From Pseudomonas nitroreducens NBRC 12694 (GTDB lineage: Bacteria; Pseudomonadota; Gammaproteobacteria; Pseudomonadales; Pseudomonadaceae): a stretch of DNA of 64,000 nucleotides. The notes beneath the pieces were generated by a model, which saw only the letters and a program-made list of their open reading frames with translations, was not told where the DNA came from and did not search any database. This document shows, piece by piece, positions 48,173 to 57,529 of this stretch. The stretch's first letter is position 1; every line of letters starts with the position of its first letter. The stretch covers positions 1,167,026-1,231,025 of the forward strand of contig NZ_BDAI01000001.1 in the NCBI RefSeq assembly GCF_002091755.1. Direction: 5' to 3'. Position numbers and translations under genes: made by a program.

Positions 48173-50017
48173 ATGGACGAACACAGCACCTATTACGCCT
48201 TCGCCGGTATCGGCATCGCCGCCCTCCTCAGCCAATGGCTGGCCTGGCGCCTGCGTCTGCCGGCGATTCTCTTCCTGCTGTTGAGCGGCATCCTGGTTGG
48301 CCCGATCCTGCACGTGCTGTCGCCCGAAGCGTTGTTCGGCCCGCTGTTGTTCCCCGTCGTCTCCCTCGCGGTAGCCCTGGTGCTGTTCGAGGGCAGCCTG
48401 ACCCTGCACCTGGACGAGTGGAAGGAAATCGGCACCGTGGTACGCCGCATGGTGACCATTGGAGCGCTGGTCACCTGGGGCGTGATCGCCCTGGCCACCC
48501 ACTACCTGCTGGACTTCACCTGGGAGATGGCGCTGCTGTTCGGCACGCTCACCCTGGTGACCGGCCCCACCGTGATCGTGCCGATGCTGCGCGTGGTCCG
48601 CCCCAACGCCACCATCGCCAACATCCTGCGCTGGGAGGGCATCGTCATCGACCCCATCGGCGCCATCCTCGCCGTGGTGGTGTACACCTTCATCGCCGCG
48701 AGCGACGCAGGCTCCGGGTGGACCGACAGCCTGCTGACCTTCATCAGCGTGATCGGTTGCGGCATCCTCTTCGGCCTGCTCGGCGGCCAGGCGCTGGGCG
48801 TCGCGCTGCGTCGCCACTGGCTGCCGGACTACCTGCACAACCTGGCATCGCTGTCGGTCGTCCTTGGCGTGTTCGTGCTGTCCAACACCGTGATGTCCGA
48901 GTCAGGATTGCTCGCCGTCACCGTGATGGGCCTGCGCATGGCCAACATGCAGGGCGTCGACGTGCGGCACATCCTGCACTTCAAGGAGAACCTCAGCGTC
49001 CTGCTGATTTCCGGCCTGTTCGTGCTGCTTGCCGCGCGGCTGGACTTGCCGGCCCTGCTCGGCCTGGGGCCGATCGCGCTGTTGGTGCTGGTGCTGATCC
49101 AGTTCGTCGCACGGCCGCTGAACGTGCTGATCGCCACGGCCGGGTCAACGCTGAACTGGCGGGAACGGGCGCTGCTGAGTTGGATCGCGCCCAGGGGAAT
49201 CGTCGCCGCGGCGGTCTCGGCGATCTTCGCCATCCGCCTGCAGGAAGCCGGCCATGCCCAGGCCGGCGTGCTGGTGCCGCTGACCTTCCTGGTGATCATC
49301 GGCACGGTGATCCTGCAAAGCGCCACCGCACGACCGCTGGCCCGCCTGCTGAAAGTTGCCGAGCCGGTGCCCACCGGCTTCCTCATCATCGGCGCCAACC
49401 CGGTGGCCCGCGCCATCGGCACCGGCCTGCAGAATGCCGGCGTGGAGGTACTGCTCACCGACTCGAGCTGGGAGAACACCCGCGCCGCGCGCATGGACAA
49501 CCTGCCCACCTACTTCGGCAACCCGGCCTCGCAGCACGCCGAGGCGCACCTGGACCTGATCGGCCTGGGGCACCTGCTGGCCTTGTCGCCCAATGCCGAA
49601 CTCAATGCGCTGATGTGCATGAGCTTTCGCCACGAGTTCAACCCGCGCCAGCGCTTCATCCTGCCCAGCAGCCAGGACAGCAGGCGCAGCGAGAAGCATC
49701 GGGTCAGCGACCGCCATCGCGGCCGGCCGCTGGGGCAATCGACGATCACTTATCCACAGATGGCTGGCCTTATCGCTCGCGGCGCGGAAATCCGCTCGAC
49801 CCTACTGAGCGAGAACTTTGGCTGGGAGGACTATCAGGCGCTGCACGAAGGCCGTGCGCTGCTGCTGTTCGCCAAGGACCCGAATGGCCGCCTGCACATT
49901 GCCAGCCCCGAGCGGCCGCTGACGCCCGGCACGGGATGGACGGTGATTTCGCTGATCGAGGAAGTAGCTGAAGGGGCGTCGAGTAGGAATGAAACGGCCC
50001 AAGTCGCAAGAACCTGA
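48173..50017 (+). CDS. CPA1-type cation:proton antiporter with regulatory C-terminus
   Basis: This 614-residue protein has about 12 hydrophobic helices. Antiporter markers are LFEGSLTLHLDEWKEIG, TGPTVIVPMLR, and WEGIVIDPIGAILAVVVYTF with the ion-binding Asp. A soluble C-terminal part begins FLIIGANPVARAIGTGLQNAGVEVLL, a TrkA-N-like nucleotide fold, and likely senses nucleotide state. It should exchange Na+ or K+ for H+ at the inner membrane. It diverges from xerD with 88 bp between starts. Confidence 0.92.
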   Translation: MDEHSTYYAFAGIGIAALLSQWLAWRLRLPAILFLLLSGILVGPILHVLSPEALFGPLLFPVVSLAVALVLFEGSLTLHLDEWKEIGTVVRRMVTIGALVTWGVIALATHYLLDFTWEMALLFGTLTLVTGPTVIVPMLRVVRPNATIANILRWEGIVIDPIGAILAVVVYTFIAASDAGSGWTDSLLTFISVIGCGILFGLLGGQALGVALRRHWLPDYLHNLASLSVVLGVFVLSNTVMSESGLLAVTVMGLRMANMQGVDVRHILHFKENLSVLLISGLFVLLAARLDLPALLGLGPIALLVLVLIQFVARPLNVLIATAGSTLNWRERALLSWIAPRGIVAAAVSAIFAIRLQEAGHAQAGVLVPLTFLVIIGTVILQSATARPLARLLKVAEPVPTGFLIIGANPVARAIGTGLQNAGVEVLLTDSSWENTRAARMDNLPTYFGNPASQHAEAHLDLIGLGHLLALSPNAELNALMCMSFRHEFNPRQRFILPSSQDSRRSEKHRVSDRHRGRPLGQSTITYPQMAGLIARGAEIRSTLLSENFGWEDYQALHEGRALLLFAKDPNGRLHIASPERPLTPGTGWTVISLIEEVAEGASSRNETAQVART

Positions 50018-50115
50018 CGACTGGCTACGTCACCCTATCTTACGGTTGGTGACAGAATATGTCTGACAGACAATGATTGCACCACGCCATCATTGCGCCC
50101 CACGAAGCCCACGCC

Positions 50116-50793
50116 ATGCCCAGTCAACAGAACTCTCGTCTCGGCCAGATCCTTGTCAGCAAGGGCCTGATTACCTCCCAACAGCTGGACAAGGCCATCC
50201 AGCTCCAGCTCACCAACGGCCTGCGCCTGGGCGAAACCCTGATCCAGCAGGGCTGGATCAGCGAACGCCAGCTCGGCCGTGCGCTGAAGAAGCAGAACAA
50301 CCTGCGCCTGGCGGCGACGCTGGTCGCCGCGCTGCTCAGCCCGTTCCAGCTGGCCAGCGCCGATGTGCAGCGCCAGGCACCGACGAGCATCACCCGCCAT
50401 GAGGCGCCCAAGGGCTTGAAGCCACTGAGCGACCGCGAGATGAGCGATGTCAGCGCCCAAGGTTTCGATGACACCCTGCAGAGCCTGCTGGTCAGCGCCG
50501 AGAGCGGCGATGGAGTCGGCGCCATCAAGCAACTGTCGCGCCTGGTAATGCCCGTCGTGGACAGCCTCGACGCCGAAACCTCTCTGCACGACGTCCAGTA
50601 CGACACGCTGCATGCCTCCTCCAGCCTGAATCCCGATGGCTCGATCAACGTGCGCCTGCCCAGCTCCATCGGCGAGGTGCGCTTCGACAACATCCGCGTC
50701 GCCGGTGCACCGAAGACCCAGAGCATGGGCAGCCTGAGCCTGCAGAACATCGACCTGTCCCAGGCCTCGCTGAAGATCAGCCTGCGCCACTGA
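50116..50793 (+). CDS. Stand-alone MshEN-type c-di-GMP-binding protein with exported C-terminal domain
   Basis: The ATG at 50116 gives 225 residues. Residues 8-31 and 37-60 each match the 24-residue MshEN motif RLGxxLLxxGxLxxxxLxxxLxxQ, joined by a five-residue spacer (LTNGL). This is the layout of the c-di-GMP-binding domain of MshE-type ATPases. No ATPase follows. Instead a hydrophobic stretch (residues 63-80) ends in ASA|D like a signal peptidase site or anchor. Then comes LSDREMSDVSAQGFDD and a beta-rich tail (GEVRFDNIRVAG, SMGSLSLQNIDLS), reminiscent of FilA/DUF6160-type pilus-associated proteins. Function is not assigned. Confidence 0.85.
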   Translation: MPSQQNSRLGQILVSKGLITSQQLDKAIQLQLTNGLRLGETLIQQGWISERQLGRALKKQNNLRLAATLVAALLSPFQLASADVQRQAPTSITRHEAPKGLKPLSDREMSDVSAQGFDDTLQSLLVSAESGDGVGAIKQLSRLVMPVVDSLDAETSLHDVQYDTLHASSSLNPDGSINVRLPSSIGEVRFDNIRVAGAPKTQSMGSLSLQNIDLSQASLKISLRH

Positions 50794-50797
50794 AGGC

Positions 50798-50847
50798 GGC
50801 CTGAAATGAAAGAAGGCGCCCGTGGGCGCCTTCTTTCATTTCAGGCC
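50798..50847. terminator. Bidirectional terminator with 23-bp perfect arms
   Basis: Arms at 50798-50820 and 50825-50847 are exact inverses around CGTG. They contain a GGCGCC core flanked by T/A-rich segments. The right arm includes the stop codon of the convergent thioesterase gene. Confidence 0.88.
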
Positions 50848-51254
50848 TCGAAGCCGGGCAGGACCGGCACCGGGCGCTTCTCATCGTCGATGGCGACGAA
50901 GCTGAACAGCCCGTGGATAGCCTTCTCGCGGCCATCGGCGGACATGCTCTCGACGAAGACCTCCACCTCGACCTTGAGGCTGGTGTTGCCGACCTTCACC
51001 ACCCGGCCGATCAATTCGACGATGGAGCCGGCGGCGATCGGGTGCTTGAAGTCGATGCGATCGGTGGACACGGTCACCAGCGGCAAGCGGCAGAAGCGAG
51101 TCGCGGCGATGAACGAGACCTCATCCATCCAGGCCAGCGCGGTACCGCCGAACAGGGTGTTGTGGTGGTTGGTGGTGGGCGGGAAAACCGCCTTGGTCAC
51201 GCGGGTTTCGGACAACTCGGTACGACGGAGGATTTCTTGCTCTCTGGGGCTCAT
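50841..51254 (-). CDS. Acyl-CoA thioesterase, YciA/BFIT hot-dog family
   Basis: The 137-residue protein has the hot-dog pattern NHHNTLFGGTALAWMDEVSFIAA near residues 29-51 and DRIDFKHPIAAGSIVELIGRV. The catalytic-type Asp lies in WMDE. Family members hydrolyse short- to long-chain acyl-CoAs in the cytoplasm. The stop codon lies within a long hairpin shared with the convergent gene. The chain-length preference cannot be read from sequence. Confidence 0.9.
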   Translation of the reverse strand: MSPREQEILRRTELSETRVTKAVFPPTTNHHNTLFGGTALAWMDEVSFIAATRFCRLPLVTVSTDRIDFKHPIAAGSIVELIGRVVKVGNTSLKVEVEVFVESMSADGREKAIHGLFSFVAIDDEKRPVPVLPGFEA

Positions 51255-51369
51255 GCCACTGCTACCTGATGCAATGAGGGTGGCTGCCGGTGCTGCGGGG
51301 TCTTGTACTTCTACTACGCTGCCGGGGGCAAATGGGACGCCGGATTGAGCGGCGAAAAACTACAGGCAA

Positions 51370-51399
51370 GAAAAAAGCAGCCCGTGGGCTGCTTTTTTC
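51370..51399 (-). terminator. Terminator of the rpsP-rplS operon
   Basis: GAAAAAAGCAGCC-CGTG-GGCTGCTTTTTTC forms a perfect hairpin with six-base A/T runs, 17 bp after the rplS stop. Confidence 0.92.
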
Positions 51400-51415
51400 G
51401 GGAACAACCGGCGAA

Positions 51416-51766
51416 TTAGGCCAGTTTTTCCTTGATGCGAGCTGCCTTGCCGGACAGTTCGCGGAGGTAGTACAGCTTGGCCTTGCGCACGTCGCCGCGA
51501 CGCTTGACGGAGATGCTGTCAACCAGCGGGCTGTAGGTCTGGAAGGTACGCTCGACGCCTACGCCGTTGGAGATCTTGCGAACGGTGAAAGCGCTGTTCA
51601 GGCCGCGGTTACGCTTGCCGATCACGACGCCTTCGAAGGCCTGCAGACGCTGACGGTCGCCTTCCTTCACTTTAACCTGGACGATTACGGTGTCGCCGGG
51701 GGCGAACGCCGGAATCTCTTTGCTCATCTGTTCAGCTTCGATCTGCTGAATGATCTTGTTGGTCAT
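51416..51766 (-). CDS. rplS: 50S ribosomal protein L19
   Basis: The 116-residue protein carries the L19 features FAPGDTVIVQVKVKEGDRQRLQAFEGVVIGKRNRGL and FTVRKISNGVGVERTFQTYSP. L19 sits at the 30S-50S interface. It is the last gene of rpsP-rimM-trmD-rplS, 43 bp after trmD, and is followed by the operon terminator. Confidence 0.98.
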   Translation of the reverse strand: MTNKIIQQIEAEQMSKEIPAFAPGDTVIVQVKVKEGDRQRLQAFEGVVIGKRNRGLNSAFTVRKISNGVGVERTFQTYSPLVDSISVKRRGDVRKAKLYYLRELSGKAARIKEKLA

Positions 51767-51809
51767 TTCATGCTCCTAAGACAAGCGCTCGGCGCTCGCC
51801 ATCGATACG

Positions 51810-52574
51810 TTAACTATCGTTCCGCTGGCGGATGTATTCCTCCAGCAGCTTTTTCTCTTCTCCAGAAAGCGAGCGGCAATCCAGAAGATCGGCACGTCGT
51901 TCCCAGGTCCTGCCTAAGGACTGCTGCAAACGCCAGCGCCGGATGTGTTCGTGGTTGCCGCTGAGCAGCACCTCCGGAACACGTTTGTCTGCGTACACCT
52001 CGGGTCGGGTGTAGTGCGGACAGTCGAGCAGGCCATCCGTGAAGGAGTCCTCCTCGGCGGAGTCCACGTGGCCCAATGCTCCGGGCAACAACCGCGTGAC
52101 CGCGTCAATCAGCACCATGGCCGGAAGCTCACCCCCGGACAGGACATAATCGCCGACTGACCATTCCTCATCGACATGCTCTTCAATGAAGCGCTCGTCG
52201 ATGCCTTCGTAACGCCCGGCGATCAGGATCAGACGTTCCTCGTTCGCCAGTTCTTTCACGGCCGCCTGCGTCAGCTTGCGACCTTGCGGCGAGAGGTAGA
52301 TCACCTTCACCGGTCCGCCTGCGGCTTGCCGGGCATCGCCCAGTGCGCCTTCGAGCGGCTTGATTTTCATCACCATGCCGGGACCACCGCCGAAAGGCCG
52401 GTCGTCCACCGTCTGGTGACGGTCCTCGGTGTTGCTTCGCGGGTTGAAGCACTGAAGCTGAATCAGCTCCTGCTTGACCGCGCGACTCGTGATGCCATAG
52501 TCGCTGATAGCGCGAAACATCTCCGGAAAGATGCTGATTACTCCTATCCACATCGGCTGAGGGCTCTCATCCAC
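51810..52574 (-). CDS. trmD: tRNA (guanine-37-N1)-methyltransferase TrmD
   Basis: This SPOUT methyltransferase places m1G at position 37 of tRNAs reading CNN and related codons, preventing frameshifts. The trefoil-knot region is visible in LSPQGRKLTQ, IAGRYEGIDERFIEEHVDEEWSVGDYVLSGGELPA and LPGALGHVDSAEEDSF. A GTG start at 52574 gives 254 residues; an ATG at 52553 would give 247 and begin MWIGVISIFPEMF, the conserved part. Neither has a clear ribosome site; coupling to rimM just upstream is likely. Confidence 0.97.
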   Translation of the reverse strand: MDESPQPMWIGVISIFPEMFRAISDYGITSRAVKQELIQLQCFNPRSNTEDRHQTVDDRPFGGGPGMVMKIKPLEGALGDARQAAGGPVKVIYLSPQGRKLTQAAVKELANEERLILIAGRYEGIDERFIEEHVDEEWSVGDYVLSGGELPAMVLIDAVTRLLPGALGHVDSAEEDSFTDGLLDCPHYTRPEVYADKRVPEVLLSGNHEHIRRWRLQQSLGRTWERRADLLDCRSLSGEEKKLLEEYIRQRNDS

Positions 52575-52579
52575 ATGGG

Positions 52580-53116
52580 TTAGAAGTCCGCGTCCCAGTC
52601 CACCCGTATCTCACCGGCTTCCAGGTCCACCGCCTGTACGCACTGATCCGTATACGGAAGCAGGCGTTCACGGTCGTCCAGGCTGCCTGCGCAGGGCTTG
52701 ACTACCATCACATCGTTGGCGCCGGTCTCCAGCAAGTGGTCGAGAATCCCGAACAGTTGCCCGTTCTGGTCAATCACCTTGAGACCTTCCAACTGGCTCC
52801 AGTAGAACTCGCCATCATCCAGCACCGGCAGCTCGCTGCGCGGAACCAGGATCTCGAATTCGGCGAAGGTGCGGGCGATCTCGCGATCATCCAGTCCCTT
52901 CAGCTTCACGACCAGGACATTGCCCTGCACGCGACCTTGGACCAGTTCAGCCTGTCGAACCTCGTTGCCACGCTTGAGCGTCCAGCGACGGTAGTCCAGC
53001 AGGTTGTCCAACGGATCGGTAAAGGAATACACCTTCACCTCACCACGAATGCCGTGCACCGATACGATCTTGCCGAGAACGATCATCTCCTCGGCGGGAG
53101 CAGGCTTCGTGTTCAT
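52580..53116 (-). CDS. rimM: Ribosome maturation factor RimM
   Basis: This 178-residue protein has the N-terminal RimM beta-barrel (VLGKIVSVHGIRGEVKVYSFTDP) and the C-terminal PRC-barrel (LEGLKVIDQNGQLFGILDHLLETGANDVMVV). It helps fold the 3' domain of 16S rRNA and binds S19. It lies five bases after rpsP and before trmD. Confidence 0.97.
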   Translation of the reverse strand: MNTKPAPAEEMIVLGKIVSVHGIRGEVKVYSFTDPLDNLLDYRRWTLKRGNEVRQAELVQGRVQGNVLVVKLKGLDDREIARTFAEFEILVPRSELPVLDDGEFYWSQLEGLKVIDQNGQLFGILDHLLETGANDVMVVKPCAGSLDDRERLLPYTDQCVQAVDLEAGEIRVDWDADF

Positions 53117-53121
53117 CGATC

Positions 53122-53370
53122 TCAGGCAGCCTTGGCGGCTTCCTTGATCAGTTGAGCAACACGCTCAGACGGTTGAGCGCCTTGGCTCAGCCAGTAGTTC
53201 AGACGCTCCTGGTTGACCGACAGCTTGACTTCGGCGCCAGTGGCGACAGGGTTGAAGAAGCCGACGCGCTCGACGAAACGGCCGTCACGAGCGTTGCGGC
53301 TGTTGGTCACGGTCAGGTGATAGAACGGGCGCTTCTTGGAGCCGCCACGAGCCAGACGAATGGTTACCAT
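53122..53370 (-). CDS. rpsP: 30S ribosomal protein S16
   Basis: The ATG at 53370 gives 82 residues starting MVTIRLARGGSKKRPFYHLTV. VERVGFFNPVATG is the other S16 hallmark. It is the first gene of the operon; its promoter lies about 75-100 bp upstream. Confidence 0.98.
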   Translation of the reverse strand: MVTIRLARGGSKKRPFYHLTVTNSRNARDGRFVERVGFFNPVATGAEVKLSVNQERLNYWLSQGAQPSERVAQLIKEAAKAA

Positions 53371-53443
53371 GCGTACGTTGTTCCTATGGTTTGCTTGCAA
53401 AAAAGAAATGCAGCCCTCGGGCACAGAGCCCGAAAGGCCGCAT

Positions 53444-53472
53444 ATTCTATGAGCTAAAGCCCCGCGCCGCAA
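53444..53472 (-). promoter_or_regulatory. Sigma-70 promoter of the rpsP operon
   Basis: On the minus strand TTGCGG and TAGAAT are exactly 17 bases apart. A GC hairpin in the leader (CGGCCTTTCGGGC region, 53418-53440) lies between this promoter and rpsP. Confidence 0.6.
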
Positions 53473-53514
53473 GCCGCAGCGCGTCCGGCCCGCTGGGCGG
53501 CGAGCCGTCTGGCC

Positions 53515-54888
<1,374 letters not shown>

Positions 54889-55108
54889 GCGCGTTCCTAA
54901 TCAGCCCGGTCGGGCCTGGGTTTGGCTTGTCAGCAAGCCGCCGATTATAGCGAAGTGCGGGCAGCGCCAACACCGCCGATGATCCCGATGTGACGGAGCG
55001 CTTCGCAGGCCAGAAGCGAACTGTTCTCAGCGGCTTTCTAGGCGCGGGCGATCTGTGCCACACTCACCACCTTTCGGGTCCCCCGTCGAAGGACTGTTCC
55101 AAGGACTT

Positions 55109-55909
55109 ATGCAACCTCTGCTGCCCAGCCTGATCGCCGCCGTCCTTTATATCGGCACCACCGTCTACCAGGGCGCAAGCCTGGCCCGCCGCACCCCGCC
55201 GCAAAAACCGCTGCTCCTCCTGCTGGGCCTGGTCGCCCTGCTCTGCCAGGCCTACAGCCTGAGCCAGGAGCTGCTGACGCCTGCGGGCCTGGCGCTGGAC
55301 TTCTTCAACGCCGCCAGCCTGATCTCCGCCGCGGTCACCGCCCTGACCCTGCTGGCCTGCCTGCGCATCCCGGTGCAGAACCTGCTGCTCTTCCTTTATC
55401 CGCTCGGCGCGCTGACCACCCTGCTGGCCGTGCTGGTGCCCCACGGCACCATCGAGCCGATCAACGAGCAGCCGGGCATCCTCGCCCATATCCTGCTGTC
55501 GATCCTGGCCTATGGTCTGCTGACCATCGCCGTGGTCCAGGCGCTGCTCCTGCTGGTGCAGGACCATCAGCTCAAGCACAAGCACCCGTCGGGCCTGATC
55601 CGCAACTTCCCGCCGCTGCAGACCATGGAAAGCCTGCTGTTCGGCTTCCTCTGGGGCGGCTGGTCGCTGCTCTCGCTGTCGCTGATCTCCGGCTGGCTGT
55701 TCGTCGACAACCTGTTCGCCCAGCACCTGGCGCACAAGACCATCCTCTCCTGCTTCGCCTGGGTGGTGTTCGGCGTGCTGCTGTGGGGCCGCCACCAGCT
55801 CGGCTGGCGCGGCCACAAGGCGATCCGCTGGACCCTCGCGGGTTTCTGCCTGCTGATGCTGGCCTACTTCGGCAGCAAGCTGGTCAAGGAATTCATCCTG
55901 CACATCTGA
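55109..55909 (+). CDS. Cytochrome c assembly-like inner-membrane protein (YpjD/CcsA family)
   Basis: AAGGA lies five bases before the ATG at 55109; the product is 266 residues with eight hydrophobic helices. The CcsA/CcmC signature tryptophan-rich loop is reduced to FGFLWGGWSLLSLSLISGWLF. Conserved histidines in PGILAHILLSILAYG, HKTILSCFAW and GRHQLGW fit heme contacts of the family. The gene beside ffh is a constant neighbour in Pseudomonas. A role in heme handling is inferred, not proven. Confidence 0.88.
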   Translation: MQPLLPSLIAAVLYIGTTVYQGASLARRTPPQKPLLLLLGLVALLCQAYSLSQELLTPAGLALDFFNAASLISAAVTALTLLACLRIPVQNLLLFLYPLGALTTLLAVLVPHGTIEPINEQPGILAHILLSILAYGLLTIAVVQALLLLVQDHQLKHKHPSGLIRNFPPLQTMESLLFGFLWGGWSLLSLSLISGWLFVDNLFAQHLAHKTILSCFAWVVFGVLLWGRHQLGWRGHKAIRWTLAGFCLLMLAYFGSKLVKEFILHI

Positions 55910-55951
55910 GGCTAACGGCGGCGCCTGCGCGCCGCTGAAGGACACGCGCGC

Positions 55952-57244
55952 ATGGAAGAGATCCACCCCGGCTACCTGATCGGCCTGCTGGTCTTCCTGA
56001 TCCTCTGTTCGGCGTTCTTCTCCAGCGTCGAGACCGGCATGCTCAGCCTCGACCGCTACCGCCTGCGCCACCTGTCCAAGCAGGGCAACCGCGGGGCGCG
56101 CCGTACCAGCTGGCTGCTGCTGCGCACCGACCGGCTGCTGGGCACCATCCTGATCGGCAACAACTTCGTCAACATCATCGCCTCGTCCCTGGCGACCCTG
56201 CTGGCCCTGCGCCTCTGGGGCGAAGCGGGCGTGGCCATCGCCACCGTGGCGCTGACGCTGATCCTGCTGATCTTCGGCGAGATCACGCCCAAGACCTACG
56301 CCGCCCTGCGCCCCGAGCGCGTGGCCTTCCCCGCCAGCCTGCCGCTGATCTGGATGCAGAAGCTGTTCAGCCCGCTGCTCTGGCTGATGACCGGCATCAG
56401 CAACCTGCTGCTGCGCATGGGCGGCCTCGACCCGACCCAGCGCGGCGGCAAGCCGCTGAGCAATGACGAGCTGCGCAGCGTGGTCACCGACTCCAGCGAG
56501 AAGCTCACCCACAATCGCCAGGACATGCTGCTGAGCATCCTCGACCTGGAAAAGATCACGGTGAACGACCTGATGGTGCCGCGCAACGAAGTCCAGGGCA
56601 TCGACCTGGACGACGAGCTGGAAACCATCATCGGCCAGCTGCGCAACACCACCCATACCCGGCTGCCAGTGTTCCGCAACGACATCAACCAGGTCGAAGG
56701 CGTGGTGCACATGCGCCAGATCGCCCGTCTGCTGACCCATAACCAGTTGACCAAGGACAGCCTCAAGGCCGCCTGCCTGGAGCCCTACTTCGTGCCGGAG
56801 AGCACGCCGCTGTCGACCCAGCTGGTGAACTTCCAGAAGCAGAAGCGGCGCATCGGCATCGTCGTCGACGAATACGGCGAGGTGATCGGCATCATCACCC
56901 TGGAAGACATCCTCGAAGAGATCGTCGGCGAGTTCAGCAACCAGAACACCCTGCGCAACCCGGACATCCACCCCCAGGCCGACGGCACCTATGTCATCGA
57001 CGGCTCCGCCAACCTGCGCGACGTCAACCGCGCACTGGGCTGGCAATTGCCCAGCGACGGCCCCAAGACCCTCAACGGCCTGGTCACCGAAGCACTGGAG
57101 CAGATTCCCGACTGCGCCGTATGCCTGAAGATCGGCCGCTACCGCCTGGAAATCCTCCAGTCCGGCGAAAACCGGGTGAAAAGTGTGCGCGCGTGGCTGC
57201 CTGGCGCGCCGCCGAGAGAACCCTACGCCGACGAGCTTGCCTGA
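55952..57244 (+). CDS. CNNM/CBS-domain membrane protein (HlyC/CorC family, YfjD-like)
   Basis: The 430-residue protein has an N-terminal DUF21/CNNM domain of about four helices (FFSSVETGMLSLDRYRLRHL, LIGNNFVNIIASSLATLLAL, FGEITPKTYAALRPE). Two CBS domains follow (VNDLMVPRNEVQGIDLDDE and RRIGIVVDEYGEVIGIITLEDILEEIVGE). A CorC_HlyC domain is at the C-terminus. Such proteins are implicated in Mg2+/Co2+ efflux. It begins 42 bp after the ypjD-like gene and is probably co-transcribed. Confidence 0.93.
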   Translation: MEEIHPGYLIGLLVFLILCSAFFSSVETGMLSLDRYRLRHLSKQGNRGARRTSWLLLRTDRLLGTILIGNNFVNIIASSLATLLALRLWGEAGVAIATVALTLILLIFGEITPKTYAALRPERVAFPASLPLIWMQKLFSPLLWLMTGISNLLLRMGGLDPTQRGGKPLSNDELRSVVTDSSEKLTHNRQDMLLSILDLEKITVNDLMVPRNEVQGIDLDDELETIIGQLRNTTHTRLPVFRNDINQVEGVVHMRQIARLLTHNQLTKDSLKAACLEPYFVPESTPLSTQLVNFQKQKRRIGIVVDEYGEVIGIITLEDILEEIVGEFSNQNTLRNPDIHPQADGTYVIDGSANLRDVNRALGWQLPSDGPKTLNGLVTEALEQIPDCAVCLKIGRYRLEILQSGENRVKSVRAWLPGAPPREPYADELA

Positions 57245-57267
57245 GCCGCCCCGCCCGCCCCTATAAT
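57237..57267 (+). promoter_or_regulatory. Possible promoter before the MHS transporter
   Basis: A consensus TATAAT at 57262-57267 is preceded by TTGCCT 19 bases upstream, which overlaps the end of the CorC-like gene. A GC-rich leader of about 255 bases then precedes the MFS start; I see no riboswitch fold that I can name in it. Confidence 0.45.
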
Positions 57268-57529
57268 CCAGGCGGCTTACCCAGCCTCCCGCCGACGCCC
57301 GCCGCTATCCGCGACGCAGCGCCGGCCAGTCAATCGCACGCCCCGCCGAGCCTCGACCCTGCGTCGTTGCCTTGCGAAGCAGCCGGCCTCGCCCCGACCC
57401 GCCGCGAGCCGCGCCCATCCCGCCCCGACACCGGGCCGCGCTCGCACTCGCGCCATGGCGATGCCTCAAGAAACGTCGGACACGACCGCCAGAGTCGTCG
57501 CCGCGCCTGACTGCCAGGGATATTCCCGT

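Noticed and set aside
55064..57046. 660-codon minus-strand frame opposite the ypjD-like and CorC-like genes
   Set aside because: Glutamine-rich low complexity, no motif; plus-strand genes are clear membrane proteins.
57268..57529. Riboswitch in the long leader before the MHS transporter
   Set aside because: The leader is GC-rich but I could not find the conserved core of any known riboswitch class.
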